DNA of 64,000 bases, from the NCBI RefSeq assembly GCF_004310665.1, contig NZ_SIXF01000001.1, forward strand, positions 310,001 through 374,000, read 5' to 3'. The stretch's first letter is position 1; the number at the start of each line of letters is the position of its first letter. The notes beneath the pieces were generated by a model. That model had not been told where the DNA came from. It made no database searches and was given only the letters and a program-made list of their open reading frames with translations. A program made the translations under genes and the position numbers. The DNA comes from Pedobacter kyonggii (GTDB taxonomy: Bacteria > Bacteroidota > Bacteroidia > Sphingobacteriales > Sphingobacteriaceae). Positions 26,395 to 36,219 of the stretch are shown here, one piece after another.

Positions 26395-27702
26395 ATGAAA
26401 CTATACTCAACCAACAATAAGGATTTACGTGTTTCTTTCAAAGAAGCCGTTTTTAACAGCATGCCGCAGGATAAAGGCTTATATATGCCTGTAGAAATCC
26501 CGCAGCTTGATCCCGAATTCATCCAGAATATTGAGCAGTACACTTTACCAGAAATAGCTTATAAAGTAGCTTCTGCTTTATTAAAAGATGAGATTCCGGC
26601 TGAAGATTTAAAGGCTTTAATTGATGATGCCATTAATTTTGAAGCTCCTGCCGTTAAACTTGATGACAAAACTTTTGTGCTCGAATTGTTCCATGGTCCA
26701 TCTTTGGCCTTTAAAGATTTCGGCGCCCGTTTTATGAGCCGTGTGATGGCTTATTTCTTAAGAGACGGCGAACAACTTTTAGATGTTCTCGTTGCTACTT
26801 CTGGCGATACCGGTGGCGCAGTAGCTTTAGGTTTCTTAGGTGTGCCGAATACGAGGGTAACTATTCTTTACCCAGAAGGGAAAGTGAGCCCGATACAAGA
26901 ACTGCAGTTAACCACCAATGGCGAAAATATCAGAGCCGTTGAAGTTAAAGGTACTTTTGATGACTGCCAGGCTTTAGTGAAACAGGCTTTTGCAGATGAT
27001 GAGCTGAATGCTAAATTCAGATTGACTTCTGCCAATTCGATTAACATTTCGAGATTAATTCCGCAAACATTTTATTATTTCAATACTTACGCCCAACTGA
27101 AAAAGCAAGGTTTAAAAGACGTGATGTTTTCAATACCAAGTGGAAATTTCGGAAATATTGGCGCCGGTTTATTGGCCTATAAATTAGGATTACCTGTTAA
27201 ACAGTTTATCGCGGCTACCAATGTTAACGATACCGTTCCACGCTTTTTGGAAAGTGGTGTATATGAAACGAAACCATCTACACAAACCTACTCGAACGCC
27301 ATGGATGTAGGGGCACCAAGCAATTGGGTACGCATTATGGATCTGTTTAGTCAGGATGTAGAGGCCATAAAAAAAGTGGTTACTTCTTATCGTTTTACTG
27401 ATGATGAAACATTAAAAGGCATCAAAGAAATTGACAGCAAGTTAAACTATGTAGCTTGTCCGCATACTGCAATTGCTTATTTGGCGGTTGAAAAATACAG
27501 AAGTGAAAACCCTACAGATGAAAGTGCAGCAGTTTTCTTATCTACAGCACACGCCTGTAAGTTCCCTGATATTTTCCCTACAGATATTGCTGCTAAAATC
27601 GAAATCCCTGAGCAGGTAAAAGCTTTAGAAAGCAAACCAAAACATGCTGACCAATTAGGGGTGGATTTTGAAGGATTTAAGGAGTATTTGCTTAAAGGAT
27701 AG
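26395..27702 (+). CDS. thrC: Threonine synthase
   Basis: 435 residues, PLP enzyme converting O-phosphohomoserine to threonine. The Schiff-base lysine lies in GPSLAFKDFGARFM (near residue 107). VATSGDTGGAVALGF is the PLP phosphate loop region and SIPSGNFGNIGAG is also typical. Length fits the bacterial type-1 form. Last gene of the thr operon; a palindrome and a bidirectional terminator follow. Confidence 0.97.
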   Translation: MKLYSTNNKDLRVSFKEAVFNSMPQDKGLYMPVEIPQLDPEFIQNIEQYTLPEIAYKVASALLKDEIPAEDLKALIDDAINFEAPAVKLDDKTFVLELFHGPSLAFKDFGARFMSRVMAYFLRDGEQLLDVLVATSGDTGGAVALGFLGVPNTRVTILYPEGKVSPIQELQLTTNGENIRAVEVKGTFDDCQALVKQAFADDELNAKFRLTSANSINISRLIPQTFYYFNTYAQLKKQGLKDVMFSIPSGNFGNIGAGLLAYKLGLPVKQFIAATNVNDTVPRFLESGVYETKPSTQTYSNAMDVGAPSNWVRIMDLFSQDVEAIKKVVTSYRFTDDETLKGIKEIDSKLNYVACPHTAIAYLAVEKYRSENPTDESAAVFLSTAHACKFPDIFPTDIAAKIEIPEQVKALESKPKHADQLGVDFEGFKEYLLKG

Positions 27703-27732
27703 TAAGTAAAATATACTTCTATTTCGAAAGTT

Positions 27733-27761
27733 CGTCATTCCCAATCAAGTTGGGAATGACG
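27733..27761. repeat. REP-like palindrome (CGTCATTCCCA family)
   Basis: CGTCATTCCCA / TGGGAATGACG with a 7-base loop, 31 bp after thrC. Members of the same family lie at 42515-42584. Confidence 0.85.
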
Positions 27762-27861
27762 TATCTATAAAATAATGTCCCTATTTCATACTTCTCTGTG
27801 TATTCCCTTTTAAGCACTTAGAACAAAATACCGGACCAACTTAAAAAACAGAGATTAAAAA

Positions 27862-27888
27862 AATCCCGACTTTCATCGGGATTCCTTT
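27862..27888. terminator. Bidirectional terminator between thrC and the S74-like gene
   Basis: Stem AATCCCGA / TCGGGATT with a 6-base loop, with a T-rich run on both strands. It separates two convergent genes. The loop and stem core (CCCGA..TCGGG) recall the thr attenuator hairpin. Confidence 0.8.
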
Positions 27889-28302
27889 TTACTTAGTGTT
27901 TTGCGATTTTAATGTTTTAAGCTCGCGTTGCAGGGCTTCTATCTGTTGCTGTTGCTCCTTTATACTGGCGACCAAAAGCGGGACTAAACTGTCGTAATCT
28001 ACCTTGGTAATAGTAGCATTTCTAAATGCGTTTTTACCTGATGCATAACTTTTTGCCTGTACAGAAACAATTTCAGGAACAGCTGTTTTAGCTTCAGTAC
28101 CTACAAAACCATATTGCGGTTTGGTGGATAACTTTAGTTTTTCTGCCCAGGTTTTATCGTAATTAAAACTTACCGGCTGTAGCTTAGTTACCTGAATAAG
28201 GGCATTTTCTACTGGTTTAACATTGTTCTGTACAACTTCTTGTGCACTGATTTTTAAAGAAGCAGCGATTAATAACACTGCAAATGAAATTGCTCGTTTC
28301 AT
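27889..28302 (-). CDS. Exported protein with a tail-fibre-chaperone (S74-like) end
   Basis: 137 residues with a signal peptide (MKRAISFAVLLIAASLKISAQ). The middle LQPVSFNYDKTWAEKLKLS and KPQYGFVGTEAKTAVPEIV, then VDYDSLVPLLVASIKEQQQQI, match the intramolecular chaperone of endosialidase-type tail fibres (peptidase S74). The family normally follows a fibrous domain; here almost only the chaperone part and the final coiled coil are present. Small exported versions occur in Bacteroidota; their role is unknown. A conserved serine-lysine cleavage pair cannot be assigned safely. Confidence 0.75.
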   Translation of the reverse strand: MKRAISFAVLLIAASLKISAQEVVQNNVKPVENALIQVTKLQPVSFNYDKTWAEKLKLSTKPQYGFVGTEAKTAVPEIVSVQAKSYASGKNAFRNATITKVDYDSLVPLLVASIKEQQQQIEALQRELKTLKSQNTK

Positions 28303-28379
28303 ATATATTATTTGTAATTTTTAAAATAGACAATTGGTTCCGTTTTTGCGAAACGGAGTTTAAACATAAAAGGATATGC

Positions 28380-28682
28380 TTATACGGAAGGTGGCGGTGT
28401 TAAAACCTCTGGGAAGTAAGCCAGTTGGAAAGAATGATCAGGAATGAGCACCTTTTTTGAAGTTTGAAGAGGAAAATATAAAGCTCCATGAAACACGATT
28501 TGCTGCACCGCATATTCGGTTTCTACTTTCTTTTCTTCCTTCTCTGTCGCGTCATCATTTGTAGATAAAACTTCAATGTTATTGTCAGAATAGCTTAAAT
28601 ACGAAACTGCATGGCTCACTTTTAAGAAAAGAGCAATCGCAGTGCAGGCAATAAGTACATATTTAAGACCATCTAATTTCAT
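28380..28682 (-). CDS. Small membrane-anchored protein of unknown function
   Basis: 100 residues. An N-terminal hydrophobic segment (YVLIACTAIALFLKVSHAVSYL, about 8-29) could be an anchor or an uncleaved signal. An acidic/lysine-rich linker (TNDDATEKEEKKVETE) and a C-terminal part ending in LTPPPSV follow. No family is recognised. It has no close operon partner: 78 bp separate it from the S74-like gene and 46 bp from the decarboxylase. Confidence 0.55.
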   Translation of the reverse strand: MKLDGLKYVLIACTAIALFLKVSHAVSYLSYSDNNIEVLSTNDDATEKEEKKVETEYAVQQIVFHGALYFPLQTSKKVLIPDHSFQLAYFPEVLTPPPSV

Positions 28683-28727
28683 CGGTACAAAGATAAAACG
28701 CTACAACATTAAAACAATAATTTAAGG

Positions 28728-30119
28728 TTAAAGTTCTGTAAGAATTTCGAGCATAGCTGCCTTAGCCAACTCAACATCAGCCGCTGAGGTCCGCCAGTTT
28801 ACAAAAGCAGCACGAATCCCCTTCTTCCCGTTATAAAATGTAGGGGTCATAAAAACTTTTCCGCCCGCGTTTAACTTATTCAGAAATGTTGCAACTAAAC
28901 TTTCATCTGTTAACGAAAAACAAACAGTATTTAAACGTACAGGCGCCATGAGCTCGAAGTTTGGATTTTCATTAATGAAATCGGCAAACAGTAAGGCCAC
29001 TTCAACGTTACTTTCTACAATTTTCTGATAACCCTGTTTTCCATAGCTTGTTAAGGTAAACCATGCGGGCAAAGCTTTTAAGCGACGAGAGTTTTCTGGC
29101 AAGAAATTTAAGTAGCTGAAATTTTCCATCGGATTGCCCAAATATGCCGCATTAGAATTTTGAAAAGTTTCTACCTGTAACAATTGATGTTTTTCTTTCA
29201 CCAAAAACACCGCACTTTCGTAAGGTACGTTTAGCCATTTGTGGCAGTCAACTGTGATGCTATCGGCGTTTCCCCAACCCTTAAGCAAATGACAGTATTT
29301 GGGTGAGCAGGCAGCGAAGCCACCAAAGGCTGCATCAATATGCCACCAGAAATTATATTTTTCTTTTAAAGTATTAATGGCTTCAAAATCATCAAAATCA
29401 ACCGTATTTACGGTTCCGGCGCTGGAAATCAGCATGAAAGATTGGCCATTTAAGGCTTGGATTTTCAGTTCAAGATCGGCAATATCCAATGCTTCGCGGT
29501 TGCCTGGCATTACGTTTACCTGAATAAAATTGCCACTTCCCAAGCCCAGCATCGATAAGGATTTTATGGCTGATGAGTGTGGCGTAGCCGACAGTACTTT
29601 TACCGTACCTGATATACCTTCTCTGGCAAAATCTTTCCCAAATTGTTTACCAATCCATTGCCTGGCAACAGCTAGGCACGTAAAATTAGATAAGGTTGCT
29701 CCAGTTACAAACCCTCCGAAAAAGTCGTTGGGAAGGTTAAACAACGAAATTAATAACTGGATGGTTTCGAGTTCGATGATGGCCGAAACATCGCCGTTAC
29801 CTTTTGCACTTTGCGTGTTTTGATCGTAGATAGTCGACAGCCAATCGCCAGCAATAGCAGCAGGTGTAGTACCACCGGTTACAAAACCCCAGTATCTTGG
29901 ACCAGACGAGGCCACCATAATGGGTTCAAAACGCTGATTAAATTGTTTTAAGGCTTCAACTGTACCAAAACCCTGCTCACTTAAATCCCGGATAATCTCT
30001 ACTTCAGTGGAACTTGCTGTAGACCGTTCATGAATATGGTTTAAATAATCTATTCCTTGTTGTTTAACTTCTGTTAGTATGACATCAAGGTTTTGTTGGT
30101 CGATATTTAAATTATTCAT
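28728..30119 (-). CDS. PLP-dependent amino-acid decarboxylase, group II
   Basis: 463 residues, aromatic-L-amino-acid / glutamate-decarboxylase type. The Schiff-base lysine is in SITVDCHKWLNVPYESAVF (near residue 293); VKVLSATPHSSAIKSLSMLG and WWHIDAAFGGFA (the aspartate that holds the pyridine ring) are family hallmarks. The substrate is not deducible from sequence. The start is set at 30119 (MNNLNIDQQN); the upstream 15 codons fall in a repeat. No amine transporter is adjacent. Confidence 0.88.
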   Translation of the reverse strand: MNNLNIDQQNLDVILTEVKQQGIDYLNHIHERSTASSTEVEIIRDLSEQGFGTVEALKQFNQRFEPIMVASSGPRYWGFVTGGTTPAAIAGDWLSTIYDQNTQSAKGNGDVSAIIELETIQLLISLFNLPNDFFGGFVTGATLSNFTCLAVARQWIGKQFGKDFAREGISGTVKVLSATPHSSAIKSLSMLGLGSGNFIQVNVMPGNREALDIADLELKIQALNGQSFMLISSAGTVNTVDFDDFEAINTLKEKYNFWWHIDAAFGGFAACSPKYCHLLKGWGNADSITVDCHKWLNVPYESAVFLVKEKHQLLQVETFQNSNAAYLGNPMENFSYLNFLPENSRRLKALPAWFTLTSYGKQGYQKIVESNVEVALLFADFINENPNFELMAPVRLNTVCFSLTDESLVATFLNKLNAGGKVFMTPTFYNGKKGIRAAFVNWRTSAADVELAKAAMLEILTEL

Positions 30120-30148
30120 GATGATAATTTTAAGTAATAAAGAAAATA

Positions 30149-30284
30149 CGTCATTGCGAGGCACGAAGCAATCTTAAAGCGCTAGGTTAATTAGCGATCG
30201 TTGTAGGATTATTCATTTTGCAGTTGTTTTTAAAGGCATTCATGAGCTCACTTCGTTCGGTTATCTTCGTGCCTCGCAATGACG
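30149..30284. repeat. Inverted-repeat element (CGTCATTGCGAGG family)
   Basis: Two perfect 20-bp arms, 30149-30168 (CGTCATTGCGAGGCACGAAG) and its complement at 30265-30284, flank 96 bp without coding potential. It is a MITE- or BIME-like unit and lies between the decarboxylase and metF, close to the start of one and the end of the other. Confidence 0.88.
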
Positions 30285-30296
30285 ACGCTTTTTAGA

Positions 30297-31250
30297 CTAA
30301 AAAATAGCCTTCGCGATCTTTTTGGTCTGCTCAGGGCGGCCCATGGTGTAAAAGTGTAATACCGGTGCACCAAAATCAATCAGTTCTTTACATTGTTTAA
30401 TCATGGCTTCGGTACCAATTTCTTTTGCCTCGTTATTGTTTTTTGCGTGCGATAGCGCATCCGTTAACTCATCAGGCAAATCGATGTGAAATATTTTAGG
30501 CAGCACATTTAACTGAGATAAGGTACTAATCGGTTTCAAACCTGGTATAATTGGAATATTGATATCGTTTTCCCTGCATTTTTTTACAAAGTCGAAATAC
30601 TTCTGGTTATCGAAGAACATCTGCGTAACAATAAACTCTGCCCCTGCTTCAACTTTCTTTTTCAGGAATTTGAAATCGGTACTCATGTTAGGCGCTTCGA
30701 AATGTTTTTCAGGATAGCCAGCCACGCCAATACAGAAATCGCTTTTAAAGGTTTCTACATCTTCGTGGAGAAATTTACCCTCGTTATGGTTCTTGATGTG
30801 CTCGATCAAATCTGTAGCATAACAGTGTCCACCAGGAGTTGGTACGAAATTCCCATCTGCCTTACGGGCATCGCCCCGCAAAGCCAATACGTTATCGATT
30901 CCCAAAAACTGTAGGTCGATCAATGCATTTTCAGTCTCTTCTTTGGTAAATCCACCGCAAATGAGATGTGGAACGGCATCAACCTTATATTTATGGATAA
31001 TGGCCGCACAAATGGCAATGGTTCCTGGACGCTTACGATAAGATACCTTTTGTAGCAAACCATTGGCCTGTTCTTTATAAATGTAATCCTCGCGGAGCGA
31101 AGTTACATCAATAAAAGGGGGATTAAACTCTAATAATGGCTCTATCGCATCATAAATCCATTGTATACTTTGCCCTTTAATAGGCGGCAATAATTCAAAA
31201 GAGAACAAGGTTTTACCCTTTGCGTTTTTTATATGGTCTGTAATCTTCAT
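30297..31250 (-). CDS. metF: Methylenetetrahydrofolate reductase
   Basis: 317 residues. It reduces 5,10-methylene-THF to 5-methyl-THF, the methyl donor for MetH. FSFELLPPIKG (near residue 16, with the catalytic glutamate), DNVLALRGDARK (near 115) and GVAGYPEKHFEAPN (near 175) are MetF signatures, and AEFIVTQMFFDNQKYF closes the barrel. It lies 68 bp downstream of metH, on the same strand, and is probably under the same SAM riboswitch. Confidence 0.96.
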   Translation of the reverse strand: MKITDHIKNAKGKTLFSFELLPPIKGQSIQWIYDAIEPLLEFNPPFIDVTSLREDYIYKEQANGLLQKVSYRKRPGTIAICAAIIHKYKVDAVPHLICGGFTKEETENALIDLQFLGIDNVLALRGDARKADGNFVPTPGGHCYATDLIEHIKNHNEGKFLHEDVETFKSDFCIGVAGYPEKHFEAPNMSTDFKFLKKKVEAGAEFIVTQMFFDNQKYFDFVKKCRENDINIPIIPGLKPISTLSQLNVLPKIFHIDLPDELTDALSHAKNNNEAKEIGTEAMIKQCKELIDFGAPVLHFYTMGRPEQTKKIAKAIF

Positions 31251-31255
31251 ACCCC

Positions 31256-31316
31256 TACCCCTAAAGGGGCTTTAAATTTTAATTTGTAAACGATTCCCTC
31301 CCCTTTAGGGGCTGGG
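31256..31316. repeat. REP-like hairpin between metH and metF
   Basis: CCCCTAAAGGGGC near 31258 and CCCCTTTAGGGGCTGGGG near 31301 are two self-complementary copies of one GC-rich motif. They resemble the hairpins at 21788-22060 in style. No T-run follows, so this is not a clear terminator. Confidence 0.6.
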
Positions 31317-31318
31317 GA

Positions 31319-34300
31319 TTAATAAGCTAAATTTGGACTTAACCACCGCTCCACTTCTTCAATCGGCATATTCTTTCTGATGGCGTAATCTTCAATCTGA
31401 TCTTTGGTAATTTTTCCCAATCCAAAATACCTCGAATCGGGGTGTGCGAAATAAAACCCACTTACCGCTGCTGTTGGATACATGGCATAACTTTCGGTTA
31501 AGTGTAATCCAATTTTATTCTCCGCATCAAGCAATTGGAATAAAGTTCCCTTTTCGGTGTGTTCCGGACAGGCGGGATAACCTGGTGCGGGACGTATACC
31601 TGCGTATTCTTCCTTAATCAATTCCTGGTTGCTCAGGTTTTCATCCTGTGCATAACCCCAGTACTCTTTACGTACACGTTCGTGCAAGCGTTCTGCGAAA
31701 GCTTCAGCTAAACGATCGGCCAATGCTTTGGCCATGATACTATTGTAATCATCGTAATTGGATTCGAACTCATTTACCAATTCATCAATCCCGATACCTG
31801 CGGTTACGGCAAAACCACCAAAATAATCCTGAATACCACTTTCTTTGGGCGCGATGAAATCAGACAAAGCATAATAAGGCTGCCCATCTACTTTTTCGGC
31901 CTGCTGGCGGAGGGTGTGAATTTTGACTAGTTTGGAATTTGGGGTTTGGAGTTTAGAGTCTCCCAACTCAGCACTCTCAACTTTCAACTCGATGTCGTCT
32001 CCTACTGCATTTGCTGGCCAGAAACCGATTACAGCTCTTGCTGTTAACAGTTTTTCGTCGAGGATACGTTTTAATAAGGTCTGTGCATCATCAAAAAGTT
32101 TCTTCGCTTCGTCGCCTACATTTTTATCGTCGAAAATTTTAGGATAACTGCCACGGAGCTCCCAGGTATGGAAAAACGGCGTCCAATCGATATAGGGAAC
32201 CAGTTCTTCTAAAGGGTAATCATAAAAAACCCTTGTACCCGTAAATTCCGGAACGGGTAGGTTAGGTTGAAAATCGATCTTAAATTTATTTGCACGCGCT
32301 TCTTCTAAGGTTTTAAAACGTTTATCCGATCGTTTATTTAAATGCGCTTCGCGGGCTTTGTCATACTCTGCCCTGATACCTGCCACATAATCGTCTTTTG
32401 TTTCAGGATTCATCAAGGTGCTGCAAACGGTAACACTTCTGGAAGCATCTAATACGTGGATAGCGGGTCCCGAATAATTTGGCGCTACTTTTACCGCAGC
32501 ATGGATTCTTGAAGTAGTTGCTCCACCGATAATTAAGGGAATGGTAAAACCTTCGCGTTCCATTTCTTTGGCAAAATGGACCATTTCATCCAATGATGGT
32601 GTAATCAATCCACTTAAACCAATAATATCGGCCTTTATTTCTTTGGCTTTTTTGATGATTTCCTGTGCAGGAACCATCACGCCCATATCAACAATTTCGA
32701 AGTTATTACAAGCCAATACTACACCCACAATATTTTTTCCAATATCGTGCACATCGCCTTTTACGGTTGCCATTAGAACTCTTCCTGCAGATGAACTTTG
32801 ATCCTGATCGGGATTATCCAGCTTCTCCTGTTCGATAAATGGCAATAAATAGGCTACAGCTTTTTTCATTACCCTTGCCGATTTTACCACTTGTGGCAAG
32901 AACATTTTTCCGGCACCGAATAAATCACCCACAATGTTCATCCCATCCATCAACGGTCCTTCGATTACCTGAATCGGGCGGGCATATTTTTGTCTGGCTT
33001 CTTCCACATCATCATCCAGGTATTCTACAATTCCCTTTACTAAAGAATGAGATAACCGCTCTTCAACAGCGCCTTTTCTCCACTCTTCATCTTTAACCAC
33101 CTCTTTACCTTTCGATTTTACGGTATCGGCATATTCTACCAAACGCTCCGTAGCATCGTCTCTTCGGTTTAAGAGTACATCTTCTACCCTTTCTAACAAT
33201 TCGGGTGGAATTTCCTGATAAACCTCTAACATCCCTGCATTTACGATCCCCATATCTAAACCAGCCTGAATGGCGTGATAAAGAAATGCAGAATGCATCG
33301 CTTCGCGAACGGTATTATTCCCCCTGAAAGAGAAAGAAATATTAGAAACCCCTCCGCTCACTTTTGCATGAGGTAGGTTTTCTTTGATCCAACGGGTAGC
33401 ATTTATAAAATCGACAGCATAATTATTATGTTCTTCTAATCCGGTTGCAACGGTTAAGATATTCGGATCGAAAATAATATCCTCTGCCGGGAAACCAATT
33501 TCATTCACTAGGATATCATAACTTCTTTTGCAAATTTCTTTCCTGCGCTCGTAATTATCAGCCTGTCCCTGCTCATCAAAAGCCATTACTACTACAGCAG
33601 CGCCATATTGCATAATTTTGCGAGCGCTTTCACGGAATTTATCTTCACCTTCTTTTAAAGAGATAGAGTTTACGATTCCTTTTCCCTGCAAACATTTTAA
33701 GCCATTTTCAATAACCGACCATTTAGATGAATCGACCATGATGGGCAATTTGGCAATATCAGGTTCAGAGGCAATGAGATTTAAAAATTTGGTCATTGCC
33801 GCTTCCGAATCTAACATCCCTTCATCCATGTTTACGTCGATTACCTGCGCACCACCTTCAACCTGTTGCAAAGCAACGGCCAATGCGGCTTCATAATCGC
33901 CGCCCAAAATCAGTTTAGAGAATTTAGGAGATCCGGTAATATTTGTTCTTTCCCCAATGTTTACAAAAATGCTTTCTGGAGTGATGGTTACAGGCTCCAA
34001 TCCGCTTAAACGCATATAAGGTTCGATTACAGGGATTTTGCGGGGCTCAGCTTTCCTTGCATTTTTAGCAATACAGCCAATATGTTGTGGTGTAGTACCA
34101 CAACAGCCACCAACAATGTTCACAAAACCAGATGCAATAAAATCATCAACCAAATGTGCTGTTTCATGCGGCTGTTCATCGTAAGCACCAAACTCGTTTG
34201 GCAAACCAGCATTTGGATAAGCCGAAACATAACAGCCCGCTTTTGCAGCAAGCTCCTCAATATGCGGGCGCATTTCTTTAGCACCCAAAGCACAGTTAAA

Positions 34301-35017
34301 ACCGATACTTAATGGTTTTGCATGCATTACAGAGTTCAAAAAAGCTTCGGCAGTTTGGCCAGAAAGTGTTCTTCCAGATGCATCGGTAATGGTACCAGAA
34401 ATCATGATCTCCAGTTTACGGCCAATTACCTCTTCGTATTTTTTAATGGCTACAATAGCCACTTTAGCATTTAAAGTATCGAAAATGGTCTCGATTAATA
34501 ATACATCAGAACCACCATCTACCAAGCCACGCACCTGCTCATAATAAGCTTCTTCTAACTCATCAAAATAAACGGCCCTAAAACCAGGATCGTTTACATT
34601 CGGCGACATGGAAAGGGTACGGTTGGTTGGGCCAATAGCACCGGCAACAAAACATTTACGGTCTGGATTTGCAGCCATGAACTCGTTTACGGCTTCTTTT
34701 GCCACCCGCGCACCTTCAAAACTCATTTCGTATGAAAGGTCTTCCATCTGGTAATCGGCCATGGAAATGCGCTGTGTACTGAACGTATTGGTTTCGATAA
34801 TATCGGCACCAGCGGCCAGGTACTCCAGGTGTATTGTTTTAATAATATCCGGACGTGTAATGTTGAGCAAATCGTTATTGCCTTTTACATCACAGGGATG
34901 GTTTTTAAATCGCTCCCCTCTAAAATCTTCTTCGGTTAAGGTATATCGCTGAATCATGGTACCCATTGCACCATCAATCACCAAAATACGTTTTTCTAAT
35001 TCTTCTCTTATGCTCAT
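31319..35017 (-). CDS. metH: Cobalamin-dependent methionine synthase
   Basis: 1232 residues, four modules. The homocysteine domain (about 1-330) has zinc cysteines in [11 protein letters not shown] and VGGCCGTTP. The methyl-folate domain (about 345-610) has [13 protein letters not shown]. The cobalamin domains (about 650-890) include [13 protein letters not shown], with the histidine that ligates cobalt. The C-terminal reactivation domain (about 920-1232) contains [15 protein letters not shown]. At about residues 1010-1030 (31921-31990) an extra segment, [19 protein letters not shown], interrupts the usual 'GDDIE...LRQQ' stretch. Its DNA matches the spacer repeats of this genome. The frame is kept, so the protein may still work. 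Confidence 0.96.
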   Translation of the reverse strand: MSIREELEKRILVIDGAMGTMIQRYTLTEEDFRGERFKNHPCDVKGNNDLLNITRPDIIKTIHLEYLAAGADIIETNTFSTQRISMADYQMEDLSYEMSFEGARVAKEAVNEFMAANPDRKCFVAGAIGPTNRTLSMSPNVNDPGFRAVYFDELEEAYYEQVRGLVDGGSDVLLIETIFDTLNAKVAIVAIKKYEEVIGRKLEIMISGTITDASGRTLSGQTAEAFLNSVMHAKPLSIGFNCALGAKEMRPHIEELAAKAGCYVSAYPNAGLPNEFGAYDEQPHETAHLVDDFIASGFVNIVGGCCGTTPQHIGCIAKNARKAEPRKIPVIEPYMRLSGLEPVTITPESIFVNIGERTNITGSPKFSKLILGGDYEAALAVALQQVEGGAQVIDVNMDEGMLDSEAAMTKFLNLIASEPDIAKLPIMVDSSKWSVIENGLKCLQGKGIVNSISLKEGEDKFRESARKIMQYGAAVVVMAFDEQGQADNYERRKEICKRSYDILVNEIGFPAEDIIFDPNILTVATGLEEHNNYAVDFINATRWIKENLPHAKVSGGVSNISFSFRGNNTVREAMHSAFLYHAIQAGLDMGIVNAGMLEVYQEIPPELLERVEDVLLNRRDDATERLVEYADTVKSKGKEVVKDEEWRKGAVEERLSHSLVKGIVEYLDDDVEEARQKYARPIQVIEGPLMDGMNIVGDLFGAGKMFLPQVVKSARVMKKAVAYLLPFIEQEKLDNPDQDQSSSAGRVLMATVKGDVHDIGKNIVGVVLACNNFEIVDMGVMVPAQEIIKKAKEIKADIIGLSGLITPSLDEMVHFAKEMEREGFTIPLIIGGATTSRIHAAVKVAPNYSGPAIHVLDASRSVTVCSTLMNPETKDDYVAGIRAEYDKAREAHLNKRSDKRFKTLEEARANKFKIDFQPNLPVPEFTGTRVFYDYPLEELVPYIDWTPFFHTWELRGSYPKIFDDKNVGDEAKKLFDDAQTLLKRILDEKLLTARAVIGFWPANAVGDDIELKVESAELGDSKLQTPNSKLVKIHTLRQQAEKVDGQPYYALSDFIAPKESGIQDYFGGFAVTAGIGIDELVNEFESNYDDYNSIMAKALADRLAEAFAERLHERVRKEYWGYAQDENLSNQELIKEEYAGIRPAPGYPACPEHTEKGTLFQLLDAENKIGLHLTESYAMYPTAAVSGFYFAHPDSRYFGLGKITKDQIEDYAIRKNMPIEEVERWLSPNLAY
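31921..31990 (-). repeat. Repeat block inserted in frame in metH
   Basis: The plus-strand text TTTGGAGTTTAGAGTCTCCC followed by AACTCAGCACTCTCAACTTTC is built from the same AACTC / GAGAGTT words as the tRNA spacer at 45803-45870. It replaces or enlarges a surface loop of the reactivation domain by roughly 10-12 residues compared with typical MetH. Confidence 0.65.
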
Positions 35018-35019
35018 TC

Positions 35020-35165
35020 TTGTTGTAAGATTTGAGATGTGAGATGTGAGATATGAGATATTAGATATAAGAGCTGTTAGATATGAGATTGGCTAGACGT
35101 TACGTCTCTAATCTCAAATCTATTGTCTCAAATCTATTGTCTCAAGTCTATTGTCTCAAGTCTCT
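35020..35165 (-). repeat. Degenerate GAGAT/ATCTC-word hairpin in the metH leader
   Basis: Read on the minus strand, four near-copies of TTGAGACAATAGA(T/C) are followed, after AGACGTAACGTCT at the turn, by about seven copies of an ATCTCA(A/C/T)AT-like word. The two halves are complementary, so the leader can form a long imperfect hairpin between the riboswitch and the metH start. No other feature is seen in these bases. Confidence 0.7.
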
Positions 35166-35209
35166 AAAAGGCCTATTGAAAAAGTTGGTACGTGAATCGT
35201 AATCCTAAA

Positions 35210-35311
35210 CTTATCTGTTTCCGCTATTTGCAGAATAGAATTTAGCACCTTGTATGGTTACAGGTTGCTAAGACTTCGTTGGGTCTAATCCCTCCGTCTT
35301 TCTTAATAAGC
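35210..35311 (-). ncRNA. SAM-I (S-box) riboswitch
   Basis: On the minus strand the conserved core is present in order: CTTATTAAGAAAGACGGAGG, GATTAGACCCAACGAAGTC, TTAGCAACC, CAAGGTGCTAA, and a closing GATAAG that pairs with the opening CTTATT (P1). These are the invariant blocks of the SAM-I class, which turns genes off when S-adenosylmethionine is abundant. It precedes metH and metF, which make and use methyl groups for methionine, so the context agrees. The usual adjoining terminator is not obvious; the repeat hairpin downstream may take that part. Confidence 0.92.
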
Positions 35312-35314
35312 ATA

Positions 35315-35346
35315 CAAAAATGCAACAAAGCAACATCAATTCCAAA
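35315..35346 (-). promoter_or_regulatory. Promoter of the riboswitch-metH-metF transcript
   Basis: TTTG (35343-35346), a 20-base spacer and CATTTTTG (35315-35322, seven of eight to TAnnTTTG) on the minus strand place the start of transcription directly before the riboswitch. Confidence 0.65.
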
Positions 35347-35377
35347 ATTTATCGCTTTGCTGCCAAATAAAATTACA

Positions 35378-35403
35378 AAGGCCATGCAATTCTGCACGGC
35401 CTT
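35378..35403 (-). terminator. Terminator of the Bax-inhibitor-like gene
   Basis: An 11-bp stem AAGGCCGTGCA / TGCATGGCCTT (one G-T pair) with a 4-base loop lies 22 bp after the stop at 35426. The tail TTTGTAATTTT is T-rich. Confidence 0.75.
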
Positions 35404-35425
35404 AAGAATATTGTTCTGTTAATGA

Positions 35426-36181
35426 CTACTTTCTACTTCCGAAAATACGAAGTAAGAAAAGGAAGATATTTAAGAAATCTAAGTATAGAGACAATGCGGC
35501 TACAATAGCCATTTTTTTAGATTCAATCTGAAGAACCTGTTCGCCGCTAGCTTCGATCCCTTCGCCAATTCTTTTAATTTTTTGTACATCATAGGCCGTT
35601 AATGCCGTAAATATTGCAATACCAATGAATGCCATAAACAAACTGAACTGTTCGCTTTGAATAAACATATTAATTACGCTGGCAATCACTAAACCAATTA
35701 CCCCAACCATTAAAATCGGCCCAAATTTACTTAGATCGATATTGGTTGTGTAACCCATAAATGCCATAATTCCAAATATTCCGGCAGCTCCTGCAAAACA
35801 GCTCACTACTGAACCTGAAGTATAAGTTAACAAGATAAAACTTAAACTAACTCCAGTTAATACGGAATAAAGTACAAAAACGCCAATTAACGCTGGCAAT
35901 GATAATCTACTTAAACCGAATCCCATTAATAAAACCAGCCCGAGTGGTGCAAACATGGCTACATAACCAAAAATTGACATGCTCACTTTACCAGTTGTTG
36001 GATTAATATTTAAAAGGTATTGCATTAATTCAGCATTTGTACCAAACAAATAGGCGGCTACTGTTGATAAACTCAATGCTACGAACATCCATAAGAAGAC
36101 GTTGGCAAAGAATTTTTTAGAAACAGATTTTTCCTGTACAAAAACACTATTGTCCTGATATTGATAATTTTGTTGTTCCAT
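35426..36181 (-). CDS. Bax inhibitor-1 / YccA family membrane protein
   Basis: 251 residues with seven predicted helices after a polar, glutamine-rich N-terminus. Family features are FVALSLSTVAAYLFG (helix 1), FILLTYTSGSVVSCFAGAAG (mid), and FTALTAYDVQKIKRIGE followed by ALSLYLDFLNIFLFLLRIFG at the C-terminus. The two aspartates in the last segments form the pH-sensing pair in characterised members, which are calcium-leak channels. The role in bacteria is unsettled. It has its own terminator. Confidence 0.9.
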   Translation of the reverse strand: MEQQNYQYQDNSVFVQEKSVSKKFFANVFLWMFVALSLSTVAAYLFGTNAELMQYLLNINPTTGKVSMSIFGYVAMFAPLGLVLLMGFGLSRLSLPALIGVFVLYSVLTGVSLSFILLTYTSGSVVSCFAGAAGIFGIMAFMGYTTNIDLSKFGPILMVGVIGLVIASVINMFIQSEQFSLFMAFIGIAIFTALTAYDVQKIKRIGEGIEASGEQVLQIESKKMAIVAALSLYLDFLNIFLFLLRIFGSRK

Positions 36182-36219
36182 TTTAATTTTTGTGTATTTA
36201 ACTATATAAAAATAAATAT

